A stretch of DNA of 55,420 nucleotides from Syntrophomonadaceae bacterium (GTDB lineage Bacteria > Bacillota_D > Dethiobacteria > DTU022 > PWGO01): positions 1-55,420 of the forward strand of contig PWGT01000209.1 in assembly GCA_003554535.1 (NCBI GenBank), read 5' to 3'. This document shows positions 36,227 to 45,188 of the stretch, one piece after another. The position numbers and the translations under genes were made by a program. A model generated the notes under the pieces. The model saw only the letters and a list, made by a program, of their open reading frames with translations, had not been told where the DNA came from and made no database searches. Position 1 is the first letter of the stretch; every line of letters begins with the position of its first letter.

Positions 36227-37258
36227 ATGAAAAAGTTACCTCGAAGGGAAATGTTAAAAATTGGAGGGATGGCTGGTTTGTGGGGAATAGCGTCATTTTA
36301 TGGTTTAACGGTATTGACGGGCTGTGATATTGGAGGAATTGGCGAAGAGGGTGATCCCGACAAACCTACCCTGAAGCTTGGTTATCTGCCCATTACTGAT
36401 CATTTATTGTTGATCTCTTTGGCCCGGAACAAATTTGCCAAGGCTAATATCAAGCCCGTTCAGTATTCCGGATGGCCAGAGCTGGTAGAAGCTATAAGGG
36501 CCGGAGCAGTTGATGCCGGTTTTTTGCTTACCCCACTGGGACTGGAGCTAAGACATAATAAGGTGCCGGTAAAGGCTATCTTGCTAGGTCACCGTAACGG
36601 CAGTATGATTACAGTCAACCCGGAAGCAAATATAAATCGGGTAGAAGAGTTGGCGGGAAAAAGAGTGGCCATTCCCAGCCGTTATTCTACGCATAATATA
36701 CTATTAAACAAGAGCTTGCAACAGCATGGAATTGATACGGATCAGGTTGAGAGCATAGAAATGGCCCCGCCGGAAATGGTGCAGGCTTTGAATGCCGGGC
36801 AAATTGATGCATTTATAGTAGCCGAGCCATTTGGGGGGCAGGCTGAAAAGCAGGGTGTGGGAGAGGTTCTTTTATTATCCAAAGAAATCTGGTCAAATCA
36901 CATTTGCTGTGTATTGAATGTACGTGAAGAGGCTTTGGAGGATAAACCGGAAGCTGTGGAAGAACTGGTAGAATCCCTGGTAGATACAGGTAATTTCATT
37001 GAAAACAACCCGACTGAAGCTGCCGGGTTATCTCCCGAATTTTTGGGGCAGCAGCCTTCTACAATTGAACATGTTTTGACCTCTCCTTCCGAAAGAGTAA
37101 CCTTTGATGATCTGCAACTGGAAAGAGAGGATTTCATGGCTACCAAGGAGTATCTGGACACCTTTAATATTCAGCAACTAAATGTGGATATGGAAGAATA
37201 TCTTGAAAATTCTTTTGCTAGCAAGGCTTATGAAAAATTGGCTCATGCTAGGTTTTAG
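36227..37258 (+). CDS. ABC transporter substrate-binding lipoprotein, NrtA/SsuA/TauA type
   Basis: A 343-residue extracytoplasmic receptor. The N-terminus has PRREMLKIGG, a twin-arginine-like motif, followed by a hydrophobic stretch and LTGC lipobox, so it may be a Tat-exported lipoprotein. The mature part follows the nitrate/sulfonate/bicarbonate-binding pattern: LKLGYLPITDHLLLISLARN, SGWPELVEAIRAGAVDAGF, LAGKRVAIPSRYSTHNILL and APPEMVQALNAGQIDAFIVA then EPFGGQAEKQGVG. The ligand is unknown; sulfonate or another sulfur source would fit cysK and the divergent PLP enzymes, and bicarbonate would fit CODH. ATG 36227 with AAGGTG 7 nt upstream. First of the series. Confidence 0.88.
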   Translation: MKKLPRREMLKIGGMAGLWGIASFYGLTVLTGCDIGGIGEEGDPDKPTLKLGYLPITDHLLLISLARNKFAKANIKPVQYSGWPELVEAIRAGAVDAGFLLTPLGLELRHNKVPVKAILLGHRNGSMITVNPEANINRVEELAGKRVAIPSRYSTHNILLNKSLQQHGIDTDQVESIEMAPPEMVQALNAGQIDAFIVAEPFGGQAEKQGVGEVLLLSKEIWSNHICCVLNVREEALEDKPEAVEELVESLVDTGNFIENNPTEAAGLSPEFLGQQPSTIEHVLTSPSERVTFDDLQLEREDFMATKEYLDTFNIQQLNVDMEEYLENSFASKAYEKLAHARF

Positions 37259-37400
37259 AATATTTGCAACTGTTCTATGATCTCTGCTGTGTGAAGATGG
37301 AGTAACTATCTACTTAATTACGTAGTAACTCTACAACTTTACATTTTGATAACGAAAAGGGAGGTGAAGTTTCATTCTCCATTTACAGAAAGGACGTTTC

Positions 37401-38156
37401 ATGATATCGGCAGAAAGGATTTTATTGCCAATAATAACTTTGCTAATACTGTTGTCAAGTTGGCATATGCTGGCTATTAGTGGAGTATATACTGAATACC
37501 AGTTTCCCGGCCCGCTGGCAGTATTTCAGGCTCTTGCTGAAATGGTGAGAGATGGAACTCTCTGGGAGCATATTAATATTAGTTTATACAGGTTTGGTAT
37601 AGCTTTTGCATTGGCTATAATAATTGGTATTTCGTTGGGATTGATTACTGGCTGGAAAACCCGGCTTAATTATGCGCTGGATCCCTTTATACAAATTTTA
37701 CGTCCCATCTCACCCATTGCCTGGTTTCCTCTGGCAGTCTTATGGTTTGAAATAGGGAATCCGCCGGCTATTTTTATTATTTTCATTTCCGCTTTTTTCC
37801 CTATTTTATTAACCACAATCACTGCAGTGAAAGGGGTTGACCGGGTTTTCCTTCAAGTAGCAAGAAATTTTGGTACCAGTGGTTATGCTATACTTAGGAA
37901 AGTTATTGTCCCCGCAGCATTTCCCAATATTATGACCGGTTTGCATATAGCTTTGGGCACGGCCTGGATTCACCTGGTAGCCGGGGAGATGTTGGGAGCT
38001 CAATCCGGGCTGGGCTTTATGATTATTGACGCCAGAAATTTCTTGCGCACAGATCAAATTATTGGCGGCATGCTGGTAATAGGTTTAATAGGGTTAATAT
38101 TGGATAAACTTATGGGTTGGATAGAATCAAAAATCAAGTTGAAATGGGGGTATTAA
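37401..38156 (+). CDS. ABC transporter permease, SsuC/TauC/NrtB type
   Basis: A 251-residue membrane subunit with six hydrophobic segments. The cytoplasmic EAA-type loop lies around ARNFGTSGYAILRKVIVPAAFPNIMTG and makes contact with the ATPase. GTAWIHLVAGEMLGAQSGLGFMI is a hallmark of the nitrate/taurine permease class. ATG 37401 has AAAGGA upstream. A 142-nt gap with two AGTAACT repeats separates it from the binding-protein gene; the ATPase follows after 3 nt. Confidence 0.9.
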   Translation: MISAERILLPIITLLILLSSWHMLAISGVYTEYQFPGPLAVFQALAEMVRDGTLWEHINISLYRFGIAFALAIIIGISLGLITGWKTRLNYALDPFIQILRPISPIAWFPLAVLWFEIGNPPAIFIIFISAFFPILLTTITAVKGVDRVFLQVARNFGTSGYAILRKVIVPAAFPNIMTGLHIALGTAWIHLVAGEMLGAQSGLGFMIIDARNFLRTDQIIGGMLVIGLIGLILDKLMGWIESKIKLKWGY

Positions 38157-38159
38157 TTA

Positions 38160-38954
38160 ATGGAAGGAAAATCCCCGAAACCTAAAATAGAGGTGCAACA
38201 GATCATTAAAACATACAAGGATGCGAAAGGTCAGGAAAACCAGGTTTTACAGGAAGTGGATTTGAAGGTATACGAAAAAGAATTTTTCTGCCTCCTTGGA
38301 GTGAGTGGTTGTGGGAAATCAACTTTGCTGCGACTGATGGCTGGCTTTGATTCTCCTACCGCCGGGAATATTTTAGTTGACGGAAAAACAATGGAGGCTC
38401 CTCGGTCAGACTGTATAATGATATTCCAGGATTATGGCCTTTTCCCATGGCGCAATGTGTTGGGTAATGTAGAATACGGCCTGGAAGTTTTGAATGTACC
38501 GACTGTGGAGAGAAGGGGAAAAGCACTGGAATTAATAGAGCTGGTGGGGCTGCAGGATTTCGTCAGGGCCTTTCCGCGAGAACTTTCCGGAGGGATGAAA
38601 CAGCGGGTGGCATTGGCCAGAGCATTGGCTGTGGAGCCGGAAATTATTTTTATGGATGAGCCTCTAGGAGCTTTAGACGCTATTACCCGGCTAAAGATGC
38701 AAGATGAGATTATCCGGATCTGGGAGGAAAAAAATACTACAGTGGTAATGGTTACCCATGATATTAACGAGGCAGTATATTTGGGAGACCGGATAGCTAT
38801 AATGTCCGGGTCGAAAGGTAATATCAACAAGTTACTGGATATCCCCCTAGAGCGTCCTCGCAACCGGGCCAGTCATAATTTCATGAAAATGCAGGACCAT
38901 ATCCTTTCTGAGTTTGAAATTAGCGTGGCAGAAGATGTGGAATTTTGTATTTAA
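38160..38954 (+). CDS. ABC transporter ATP-binding protein, SsuB/TauB/NrtD type
   Basis: The 264-residue ATPase of the importer. Walker A GVSGCGKSTLLR (about 47-58), Q-loop FQDYGLFPWRNV, signature LSGGMKQRVALARAL, Walker B IIFMDEPLGALD and switch histidine in VTHDINEA are all intact. FPWRNV and LGALD are typical of the nitrate/sulfonate subfamily. It follows the permease by 3 nt. A 106-nt gap with a CAGATAT/ATATCTG inverted repeat separates it from cysK. Confidence 0.93.
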   Translation: MEGKSPKPKIEVQQIIKTYKDAKGQENQVLQEVDLKVYEKEFFCLLGVSGCGKSTLLRLMAGFDSPTAGNILVDGKTMEAPRSDCIMIFQDYGLFPWRNVLGNVEYGLEVLNVPTVERRGKALELIELVGLQDFVRAFPRELSGGMKQRVALARALAVEPEIIFMDEPLGALDAITRLKMQDEIIRIWEEKNTTVVMVTHDINEAVYLGDRIAIMSGSKGNINKLLDIPLERPRNRASHNFMKMQDHILSEFEISVAEDVEFCI

Positions 38955-39060
38955 AGATAAAATTTTTTTATCGAATCAGATATGACAAGGGGATATCTGG
39001 AATCTTTGTTAACTCACAGATATTTGCTTTAGAAAAATATAACATAAGGAGAGATGTTTT

Positions 39061-39999
39061 ATGAGAATTGCTCAAGATGCAACCAGACTGATAGGTAATA
39101 CTCCCATGGTTTATCTAAAAAATATTGCCGATAATTTACCTGCCACTATCGCGGCTAAGCTGGAATCGTACAATCCCGGCGGCAGTGTAAAGGATCGCAT
39201 AAGTCTAAATATGATCGAAGTTGCCGAAATTGAAGGTAAGATCAAAGCGGATAGCATTATTCTGGAACCAACCAGCGGCAATACGGGGATAGCACTAGCT
39301 TTGGTGGCTGCGGCTAAGGGGTATAAATGTACCTTGACCATGCCAGAAAGTATGAGCATGGAAAGAAGAAGCTTGTTAAAAGTATTAGGCGCGGAGTTAA
39401 TTTTAACCCCTGCGGCCGAAGGAATGAAAGGGGCTATCAGTAAAGCAGAGGAATTGGCCAAAAGTGATTCGAGATATTTTATGCCCTAGCAGTTTAATAA
39501 TTCAGCGAACCCGGCTATACATCGCCAAACTACCGCTGAAGAGATCTGGGCAGATACGGAGGGAAGTATTGATATTCTGGTGTTGGGTGTGGGAACTGGC
39601 GGTACTTTAACCGGGGTAGGCGAGGTTATTAAATCACGTAAGCCGGAAGTGAAAATAGTAGCAGTAGAACCGGAATCATCGGCGGTGCTCTCCGGCGACA
39701 TACCCGGGCCGCATCGTATTCAGGGAATTGGAGCAGGTTTTGTGCCGCAAGTTTTGGAAGTTTCGCTCATTGATGAAATTATGGCTGTCTCTGATAATGA
39801 AGCTATGGAAACTTCCCGGCAGCTTATGAAAAAAGAGGGATTGCTGGTGGGGATTTCTTCCGGAGCTGCCGGTTGTGCTTCTCTACAGGTGGCTGCCCGC
39901 ACCGAAAATGAGGGTAAAACAATAGTGACAGTGTTTCCCGATCTTGCTGAACGGTATATGTCCACAGCTTTATTTGATCCTATTAAAGGAGGAGAATAA
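39061..39999 (+). pseudogene. cysK: Cysteine synthase (O-acetylserine sulfhydrylase) interrupted by one in-frame TAG
   Basis: PLP enzyme that makes cysteine from O-acetylserine and sulfide. The 312-codon frame shows all CysK blocks: [10 protein letters not shown] with the PLP lysine, [40 protein letters not shown] (phosphate loop) and GISSGAAGC. Codon 143 (39487-39489) is TAG where relatives have the first Gln of a conserved QQF (here P-stop-QFNN). Reading resumes in the same frame with perfect similarity and no other lesion. One C-to-T change explains it. Either a very recent nonsense mutation, a sequence error, or amber read-through; TAG ends other genes here normally. AGGAG precedes ATG 39061; the CODH start is 4 nt past its stop. 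Confidence 0.85.
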
Positions 40000-40003
40000 G
40001 TGG

Positions 40004-42019
40004 ATGAGTCATAGATATTCATTTTTAAATTCCGAAGTTCCGGATAAGGAAGAAGTGAAGCAAAAGACAACCAATCCGGCTACCAGTGAGCTGCAGGAGC
40101 GCCTGGAACAAGCGGGAGTTATGGATTTATGGCAGCGTTTTAGACAACAAACTCCCCAGTGCCGATATGGGTTAAGTGGAACTTGTTGCAATCGTTGCCT
40201 GTGGGGTCCCTGTCGAGTAGACAATAATAAAAAGCAGGGTATTTGTGGTGCGGACGCCGATCTTATAATTGCTGGAAACTTGTTGCGGTATCTGGCGGCG
40301 GGCTGCACTGCTCATGGTACTCATGCCTTACAAGTAGCGGAAACACTTCTGGCTTATGCTGCAGACACCTTGCCTTATTCTCCCCTGGGCGAAGAAAGAT
40401 TGGCGGAATTGGCTCGTTTGCAAGGAATAGAACCGCAGGATGCTAGTTTGAGCGAGCAAGCTAAAGCTGCAGGGCAATTGTTACTGGAAACAGTTAAAGG
40501 TAACGGCAAAAGCAACATATTTAATTCGGATGATCCGGAAGCCGAAATTCAAGATACCGCTCTTCGTCGAGTTATAAAAAATTACGCTCCTGCAGAGAGA
40601 GTGGAGCTATGGGAGAACCTGGGGATCATGCCCAGTTCCAACAACGAGGAAGTATTTGAAGCTTTGCACTTGACCACTCTGGGGAGTTGTAGTGATTACC
40701 GAAGCTTATTGAAACAAGAACTGAAAACCGCTCTGGCTTATGCTTACGGTGCCCTCATGCCGGCTTGTGCAGGACAGGAAGCCTTGTATGGAACTCCCCG
40801 GCCTGGGCAGGCACCAGTGGAAGTCAATTACGGTGTTTTACAAAGTGATGCGGTAAACATACTTATCTCCGGCCACTCTCCGGTTTTGGCTGAAAGTCTG
40901 GTGGCAGCTGTGCAGAAGCCGGAAATAAAGGAGCGGGTGGAAGCTGCTGGTGCCCGCAAAATTGTTTTGGCTGGCTCTTGCTGCACCGGCAATTCACTCC
41001 TCTCACGCCACGGGGTGCCTTCGGTGGCTAACATAATGGCCCTGGAACTGGTTTTGGCTACCGGCGCAGTTGACGGGATGGTCTTGGATATGCAGTGTAC
41101 TATTCCCGGTTTAAAAACAGTAGCTGATTGTTTTGGTGGCAATATTATAACCACATATGAAGGGAACCGCTTTGTCGGTGATTACCACCGCCCATTATCT
41201 TTTAACAAACCCCATCAGGTGGCTGAAGAAATAATTGAACTTGCTATTGCAAATTTTGCCCGTAGAAGTTCGCAAAATACTTATATACCAGCAGAGACTA
41301 CTAGGGCAATGGCGGGATGGAGCACAGATTCCTTTTTTAACGCCCTGGGGGGTGGGGAGAATCTTCTTGAATATATGCGGGAAAGTAAAATTAAAGGAAT
41401 AGTGTCTATTTGCGGTTGTAACAGTCCCAAAACTCTCTATGAGTTTGACCAGGTTCACCTTGCTAGGGAGTTGCTCAAGAGAGGCATTCTGGTGTTTACA
41501 TCCGGTTGCGCTTCTTATGCACTGATCAATGCCGGTCTGGCTGTCTCGGAGGCGGCTGAAAATGCAGCCGAAGGCTTGCGGGATATTTGCTACAAACATG
41601 GAATCCCTCCAGTTTTACCTATTGGATCCTGTACCGACAATTTTCGCCTCTTGCAAATTTATATGCGTTTATCTCAACTGGCGGGATTATGTCCTTCGCA
41701 GATGCCATTTTGCCATTCGGGGCCCGCACCTGGAAGTGAAAAGAACGTGGGACAGGGGCTTACTTTTTTACTTCACGGAATCAGCGTTCATCAGGGTTTT
41801 CCTGGAGGAATCCCGGTACCATTGCCACAACCAGTAGAGAACCAGCAACATGTAGACGATCTGGAGCTTACTGCTACTTCAGTGGCCAAATACTTCGCCC
41901 GGGAAGCCCATGAAGAGCTGGGTGCCGGCATATATTTGGAACCCTATCCCCATTTGGCAGCAGGAACTATTCAAATGCATTTGCACCGGAAGCGTCTTCA
42001 ATTAAACTGGAAAGGGTGA
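40004..42019 (+). CDS. cooS: Anaerobic carbon-monoxide dehydrogenase catalytic subunit (CooS type)
   Basis: NiFe-S enzyme that interconverts CO and CO2. Compared by memory with Carboxydothermus CODH-II, every metal ligand is present: D/B-cluster cysteines C53, C61, C62, C65, C70 and C81, and C-cluster ligands H291, C327, C365, C472, C502 and C543, plus the catalytic lysine K580 in SEKNVGQG. Two histidines near 104-107 may keep part of the proton channel. The length (671) is slightly above the usual 636-640. I start at ATG 40004 with AAAGGAGG upstream; the longer frame runs into cysK. No CooC, CooF, hydrogenase or ACS gene is nearby; the partners are cysK and a ThiF-like gene. Function in CO oxidation, CO2 reduction or another reaction is open. 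Confidence 0.93.
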   Translation: MSHRYSFLNSEVPDKEEVKQKTTNPATSELQERLEQAGVMDLWQRFRQQTPQCRYGLSGTCCNRCLWGPCRVDNNKKQGICGADADLIIAGNLLRYLAAGCTAHGTHALQVAETLLAYAADTLPYSPLGEERLAELARLQGIEPQDASLSEQAKAAGQLLLETVKGNGKSNIFNSDDPEAEIQDTALRRVIKNYAPAERVELWENLGIMPSSNNEEVFEALHLTTLGSCSDYRSLLKQELKTALAYAYGALMPACAGQEALYGTPRPGQAPVEVNYGVLQSDAVNILISGHSPVLAESLVAAVQKPEIKERVEAAGARKIVLAGSCCTGNSLLSRHGVPSVANIMALELVLATGAVDGMVLDMQCTIPGLKTVADCFGGNIITTYEGNRFVGDYHRPLSFNKPHQVAEEIIELAIANFARRSSQNTYIPAETTRAMAGWSTDSFFNALGGGENLLEYMRESKIKGIVSICGCNSPKTLYEFDQVHLARELLKRGILVFTSGCASYALINAGLAVSEAAENAAEGLRDICYKHGIPPVLPIGSCTDNFRLLQIYMRLSQLAGLCPSQMPFCHSGPAPGSEKNVGQGLTFLLHGISVHQGFPGGIPVPLPQPVENQQHVDDLELTATSVAKYFAREAHEELGAGIYLEPYPHLAAGTIQMHLHRKRLQLNWKG

Positions 42020-42024
42020 TTTTA

Positions 42025-43077
42025 ATGACAAGTTCACCTGTTTACCAAGGTTATAAGCGCTATCTTCGACAAGTTGTTATGCCAGCAGTAGGAACTGAAG
42101 GACAACGCCGCCTGCAAGATAGTAAGGTAGCTATCCTGGGCCAGGGAGCCTTAGGAACAGTTTCTGCAAACTCATTGGCCCGAGCCGGAGTGGGATACCT
42201 CAGGTTGGTGGATCGGGATTATGTGGATTATACTAACTTGCAGCGCCAGGTTTTATTTGATGAAGAAGACGTCTCAAATGCATTGCCCAAAGTAATTGCA
42301 GCCGCTAAAAAATTGCATAAAATTAATTCAGAAATCGAATATGAGCCTGTTATTGCTGATATAGATCATAACAATATAAAAGAATTCATTGCAGATGTAG
42401 ATCTGGTACTGGATGCCACAGATAATTTTGCAGTACGCTTGCTTATCAATGAAGCATGTGTAAAATATTCGATCCCCTGGATTCATGGCGCATGTTTGTC
42501 CAGTTATGGAGTTACATTTAATATCTTCCCTGGAGAAACTCCATGTTTTCTCTGTTATCTGGGAAAGGAACCCGAACCGGGAACGGCGGATACCTGTGAT
42601 ACTGCCGGAATTATGGGGCCTGTAGTAAATATTGTAGCATCTATCCAGGCAGCCGAAGCTTTTAAATATTTAACGGGTAACCGAGAGGCATTAAATTCAA
42701 CAGGAATGTACCTTGATCTCTGGCAAAATCGTTTTTATGAGTTGCCTCTGATTCGCAATAAAAACTGTAAGGTCTGTGTGGAGCACAACTATACTTTTCT
42801 GGAAGGGCATAGAAAAGACAGCATAAGTTATTTGTGCGGGAGCAACGCGGTGCAAATTGTCCCTGCGGAAAAAGAAAAAAACGAGATTTCGTTACAATCT
42901 TTGGCAGAAAAGTTTGCTAATCTGGGTACGGTATTTAATAATAATTACCTCATTAAATTTATCCCCGCCAATGAGAATTTTGAAATAACCTTATTTGCTG
43001 ACGGCCGAGCTCTAATTAAAGGGACTACCGATGAAAAAGTTGCCAGAACTGTGTATGCCCGTTATATAGGAATATGA
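42025..43077 (+). CDS. ThiF/MoeB/HesA-type E1-like adenylyltransferase
   Basis: E1-like enzyme that adenylates the C-terminal Gly-Gly of a ubiquitin-like sulfur carrier (ThiS, MoaD) for thiocarboxylate formation. The 350-residue protein has the nucleotide loop GQGALG (39-44), DRDYVDYTNLQRQ (63-75), DATDNF (129-134), zinc CxxC pairs at 174/177 and 248/251 and a candidate active-site Cys191. The C-terminal domain (about 270-350, ending in LFADGRALIKGT and YARYIG) resembles Bacillus-type ThiF. No ThiS/MoaD gene is visible in the window. ATG 42025 lies 5 nt after the CODH stop, with AAAGGG upstream, so the two are co-translated. Its target carrier is unknown. Confidence 0.9.
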   Translation: MTSSPVYQGYKRYLRQVVMPAVGTEGQRRLQDSKVAILGQGALGTVSANSLARAGVGYLRLVDRDYVDYTNLQRQVLFDEEDVSNALPKVIAAAKKLHKINSEIEYEPVIADIDHNNIKEFIADVDLVLDATDNFAVRLLINEACVKYSIPWIHGACLSSYGVTFNIFPGETPCFLCYLGKEPEPGTADTCDTAGIMGPVVNIVASIQAAEAFKYLTGNREALNSTGMYLDLWQNRFYELPLIRNKNCKVCVEHNYTFLEGHRKDSISYLCGSNAVQIVPAEKEKNEISLQSLAEKFANLGTVFNNNYLIKFIPANENFEITLFADGRALIKGTTDEKVARTVYARYIGI

Positions 43078-43239
43078 AGTAATTCCAAAAGCCTAGGCAA
43101 GATAAAGCAAAATTACTAAGGGTTACAGAGGACTACACGCCCTATGAACACCAGTTATATGCACCTAAATGCTTATACCTTTTCTATGCCGCTCTCTCCC
43201 CGTATTAAATTTTAAGTTCAGATGTAGTTGTCATAATCC

Positions 43240-43276
43240 ATACGAGATATTTCACGTGTTGCTTTTTAATTCGTCT
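43240..43276 (-). repeat. 37-bp direct repeat, copy 1
   Basis: 34 of 37 bases match copy 2 at 46257-46293, in the same orientation. On the minus strand it encodes the last residues (DELKSNT-stop) of the 90-residue ORF and continues past the stop. The two copies bracket about 3 kb. Confidence 0.8.
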
Positions 43277-43524
43277 TTTGAGGCATTAGCAAAGAAAACT
43301 AATAATTTTTCAATTAGGTTACCTAATTGAAGCGCAACTTGCCTGAATGTTGCAGCAGTTGAATACACTTCTTTTTCTCCATATTCCATGTATAGTCCTG
43401 TTTTATAAGAAAGGTCAGCAGCTAATTTCAACATCTGACAGAAAATTATAGCCATTAAAGATAGTAAAATAGTATTTAAAATTGTAGGAAACAAAAGCAC
43501 ATAAACCAGTACCGGGCTAATCAT
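43252..43524 (-). CDS. Hypothetical small membrane protein
   Basis: A 90-residue ORF beginning with a long hydrophobic stretch (residues 2-33, PVLVYVLLFPTILNTILLSL onward) followed by a polar helix (YGEKEVYSTAATFRQVALQL) and a second hydrophobic piece (LIEKLLVFFANAS). I do not recognise the family. The ribosome site is weak. Its last seven codons and the bases after the stop copy the 3' end of the vsr gene 3 kb away, so this may be a chimera created by rearrangement, or the repeat may have been brought in with it. Confidence 0.45.
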   Translation of the reverse strand: MISPVLVYVLLFPTILNTILLSLMAIIFCQMLKLAADLSYKTGLYMEYGEKEVYSTAATFRQVALQLGNLIEKLLVFFANASKDELKSNT

Positions 43525-43773
43525 TTTATACCCGACAACCTTTCTTCTATAAAGATTAACCTATCTTTATGCTTACATTTTTTTGCTGGTCAAATATATA
43601 AGTTTTTACCATTTTACACTTTTTTTAATTATTCTGTCAAATTATATTGACTATATAAACAGTTTGAATTTCACCTCCTGCAAAAGCTAACCCGCTCCCT
43701 TCTGGCAAAGGTTCTGTACCATATTTTTCTTGTTTAGCCTCATTTTAATGGATAGAAAAACTCCCTCCATATC

Positions 43774-45150
43774 TTAATTTGTATAATAAAAACTGACCAT
43801 TATTACTACAAAAAACAATGCCAAAAAACTAACCGTAGTTTTGAAAATTTCTTTTCTTTTCTCTTTCTTGCCCATATTCTGATTGGACAAAGAAAAAGAA
43901 TAATCTATAACCGTTTCTTCAAACCTTTTAATACCGGCTTTATCTAACTTCTCTACCAATTTTCTACTATTTTTTAAAAGCTGATTGCCGGCAAAACCCG
44001 TCATCCAAATATCAAAATTACTCCCGTTTTGCTGATGAATCCTAATTCCCCGGCTAGATGCAGTTGCTGCAAAAACAGTTTGGGCAGAGCCTCCTATTTG
44101 CTGTGTGCCACCAGAAAACAAAGTGGACAAAGCCAAAAGCACTACCATCCAGCGAGGATATCGTTTTTCAGCAGGTTGGTAAGATTCAATATTATTCAGA
44201 GATATCTTATCCTCTCCCCCATAATGGGAGAGCACCATTTCGTTATCATCAATATAAATCCCAAAACTTGCATACCACGCCGACATAAAAAACAACCACA
44301 GGCATATTAAGGACAGAGACCAAAACAACAAAGTTCCGGCTAAAAAACCCTCTAAAGCCTGCACAGAGCCTCCCGTGATTAAAATGGGCAAAGCAAAAAA
44401 AGTCAGTGAAAGAATTAGGCCTACTACATCCCCCAGCACTGCTGTCGTATCTGAATAGCTCATGCGCTCTAAACTCCGCCTGGGACGCGGTATTACAATA
44501 TATATTATTAAACCTATCAAAAAAATCCATAAACTAAAAGATCGTGCAGGGCGGAATAATTGAACTGGGGGTTCATAAATCCCCATGTACCCATAGCCGG
44601 CCTTAAATGTGCCAGACGGAAAAGTCATATAGTTCATCTGGAGGTACATAGTTTCATAACTACTTCCCGGCCATTTTAGATAAACAGGATCATTAATTAT
44701 ACCTGTTTTAGAAAGGATATTAACGACAGGTTCTTCATGGGGGTGGTAAAAAAGAGATCTAATACTCCTTCTACCCAATTCATGTTTTTGGATACGTTTT
44801 TCCAAGTTCTTCTCCGGATTTCCTGCATAAGCGTTTCTCATCTTTTTTTCCAGTTCACTATCAGCAAAGTTTTCCATATTTAAAATCTCACCATCAGTAA
44901 CCCTAACTATATAATCCTCAAGAGGCAGTGAAGCAAGATGTTTTTTTTCTTCTGTTACAAAATAACCTTCAGTCTCCCTCGCCTGTTCTCTGGAAAAATC
45001 AATCAAATCTATCCTTACCAAAGGACTTACCGAAACATACATATAAAGCCATATTGCAAGCATACAGCAAAACAAAAGAAGTAGTCTTCTCCACAGTTCA
45101 AACTTCCCGTTTGCACCATTTATTTTATTTTTCAAGGAAAGTATTTTCAC
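43774..45150 (-). CDS. Hypothetical multi-pass membrane protein
   Basis: A 458-residue protein: one N-terminal membrane segment (22-44), a large probably extracellular domain (45-205, with LPLEDYIVRVTDGEI and the Tyr/Gly-rich GTFKAGYGYMGIYEPP), then about five membrane segments (206-350 and 435-457) and a cytoplasmic part containing WYASFGIYIDDNEMVLSHYGG, which looks like a PH-type or DUF-like module reporting local state. No named family is recognised. GTG start at 45150 next to GGGGAGG. It follows the GYF-domain gene by 38 nt and the two are probably an operon. Confidence 0.65.
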   Translation of the reverse strand: MKILSLKNKINGANGKFELWRRLLLLFCCMLAIWLYMYVSVSPLVRIDLIDFSREQARETEGYFVTEEKKHLASLPLEDYIVRVTDGEILNMENFADSELEKKMRNAYAGNPEKNLEKRIQKHELGRRSIRSLFYHPHEEPVVNILSKTGIINDPVYLKWPGSSYETMYLQMNYMTFPSGTFKAGYGYMGIYEPPVQLFRPARSFSLWIFLIGLIIYIVIPRPRRSLERMSYSDTTAVLGDVVGLILSLTFFALPILITGGSVQALEGFLAGTLLFWSLSLICLWLFFMSAWYASFGIYIDDNEMVLSHYGGEDKISLNNIESYQPAEKRYPRWMVVLLALSTLFSGGTQQIGGSAQTVFAATASSRGIRIHQQNGSNFDIWMTGFAGNQLLKNSRKLVEKLDKAGIKRFEETVIDYSFSLSNQNMGKKEKRKEIFKTTVSFLALFFVVIMVSFYYTN

Positions 45151-45188
45151 TTCCTCCCCTCATAAAATTAGACTAACTTAAATAGCAT

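Noticed and set aside
39061..39999. Pyrrolysine as the designed residue at the cysK TAG
   Set aside because: The site is a conserved active-site glutamine, no pyl genes are in the window, and TAG ends several other genes normally; it stays only as a testable alternative.
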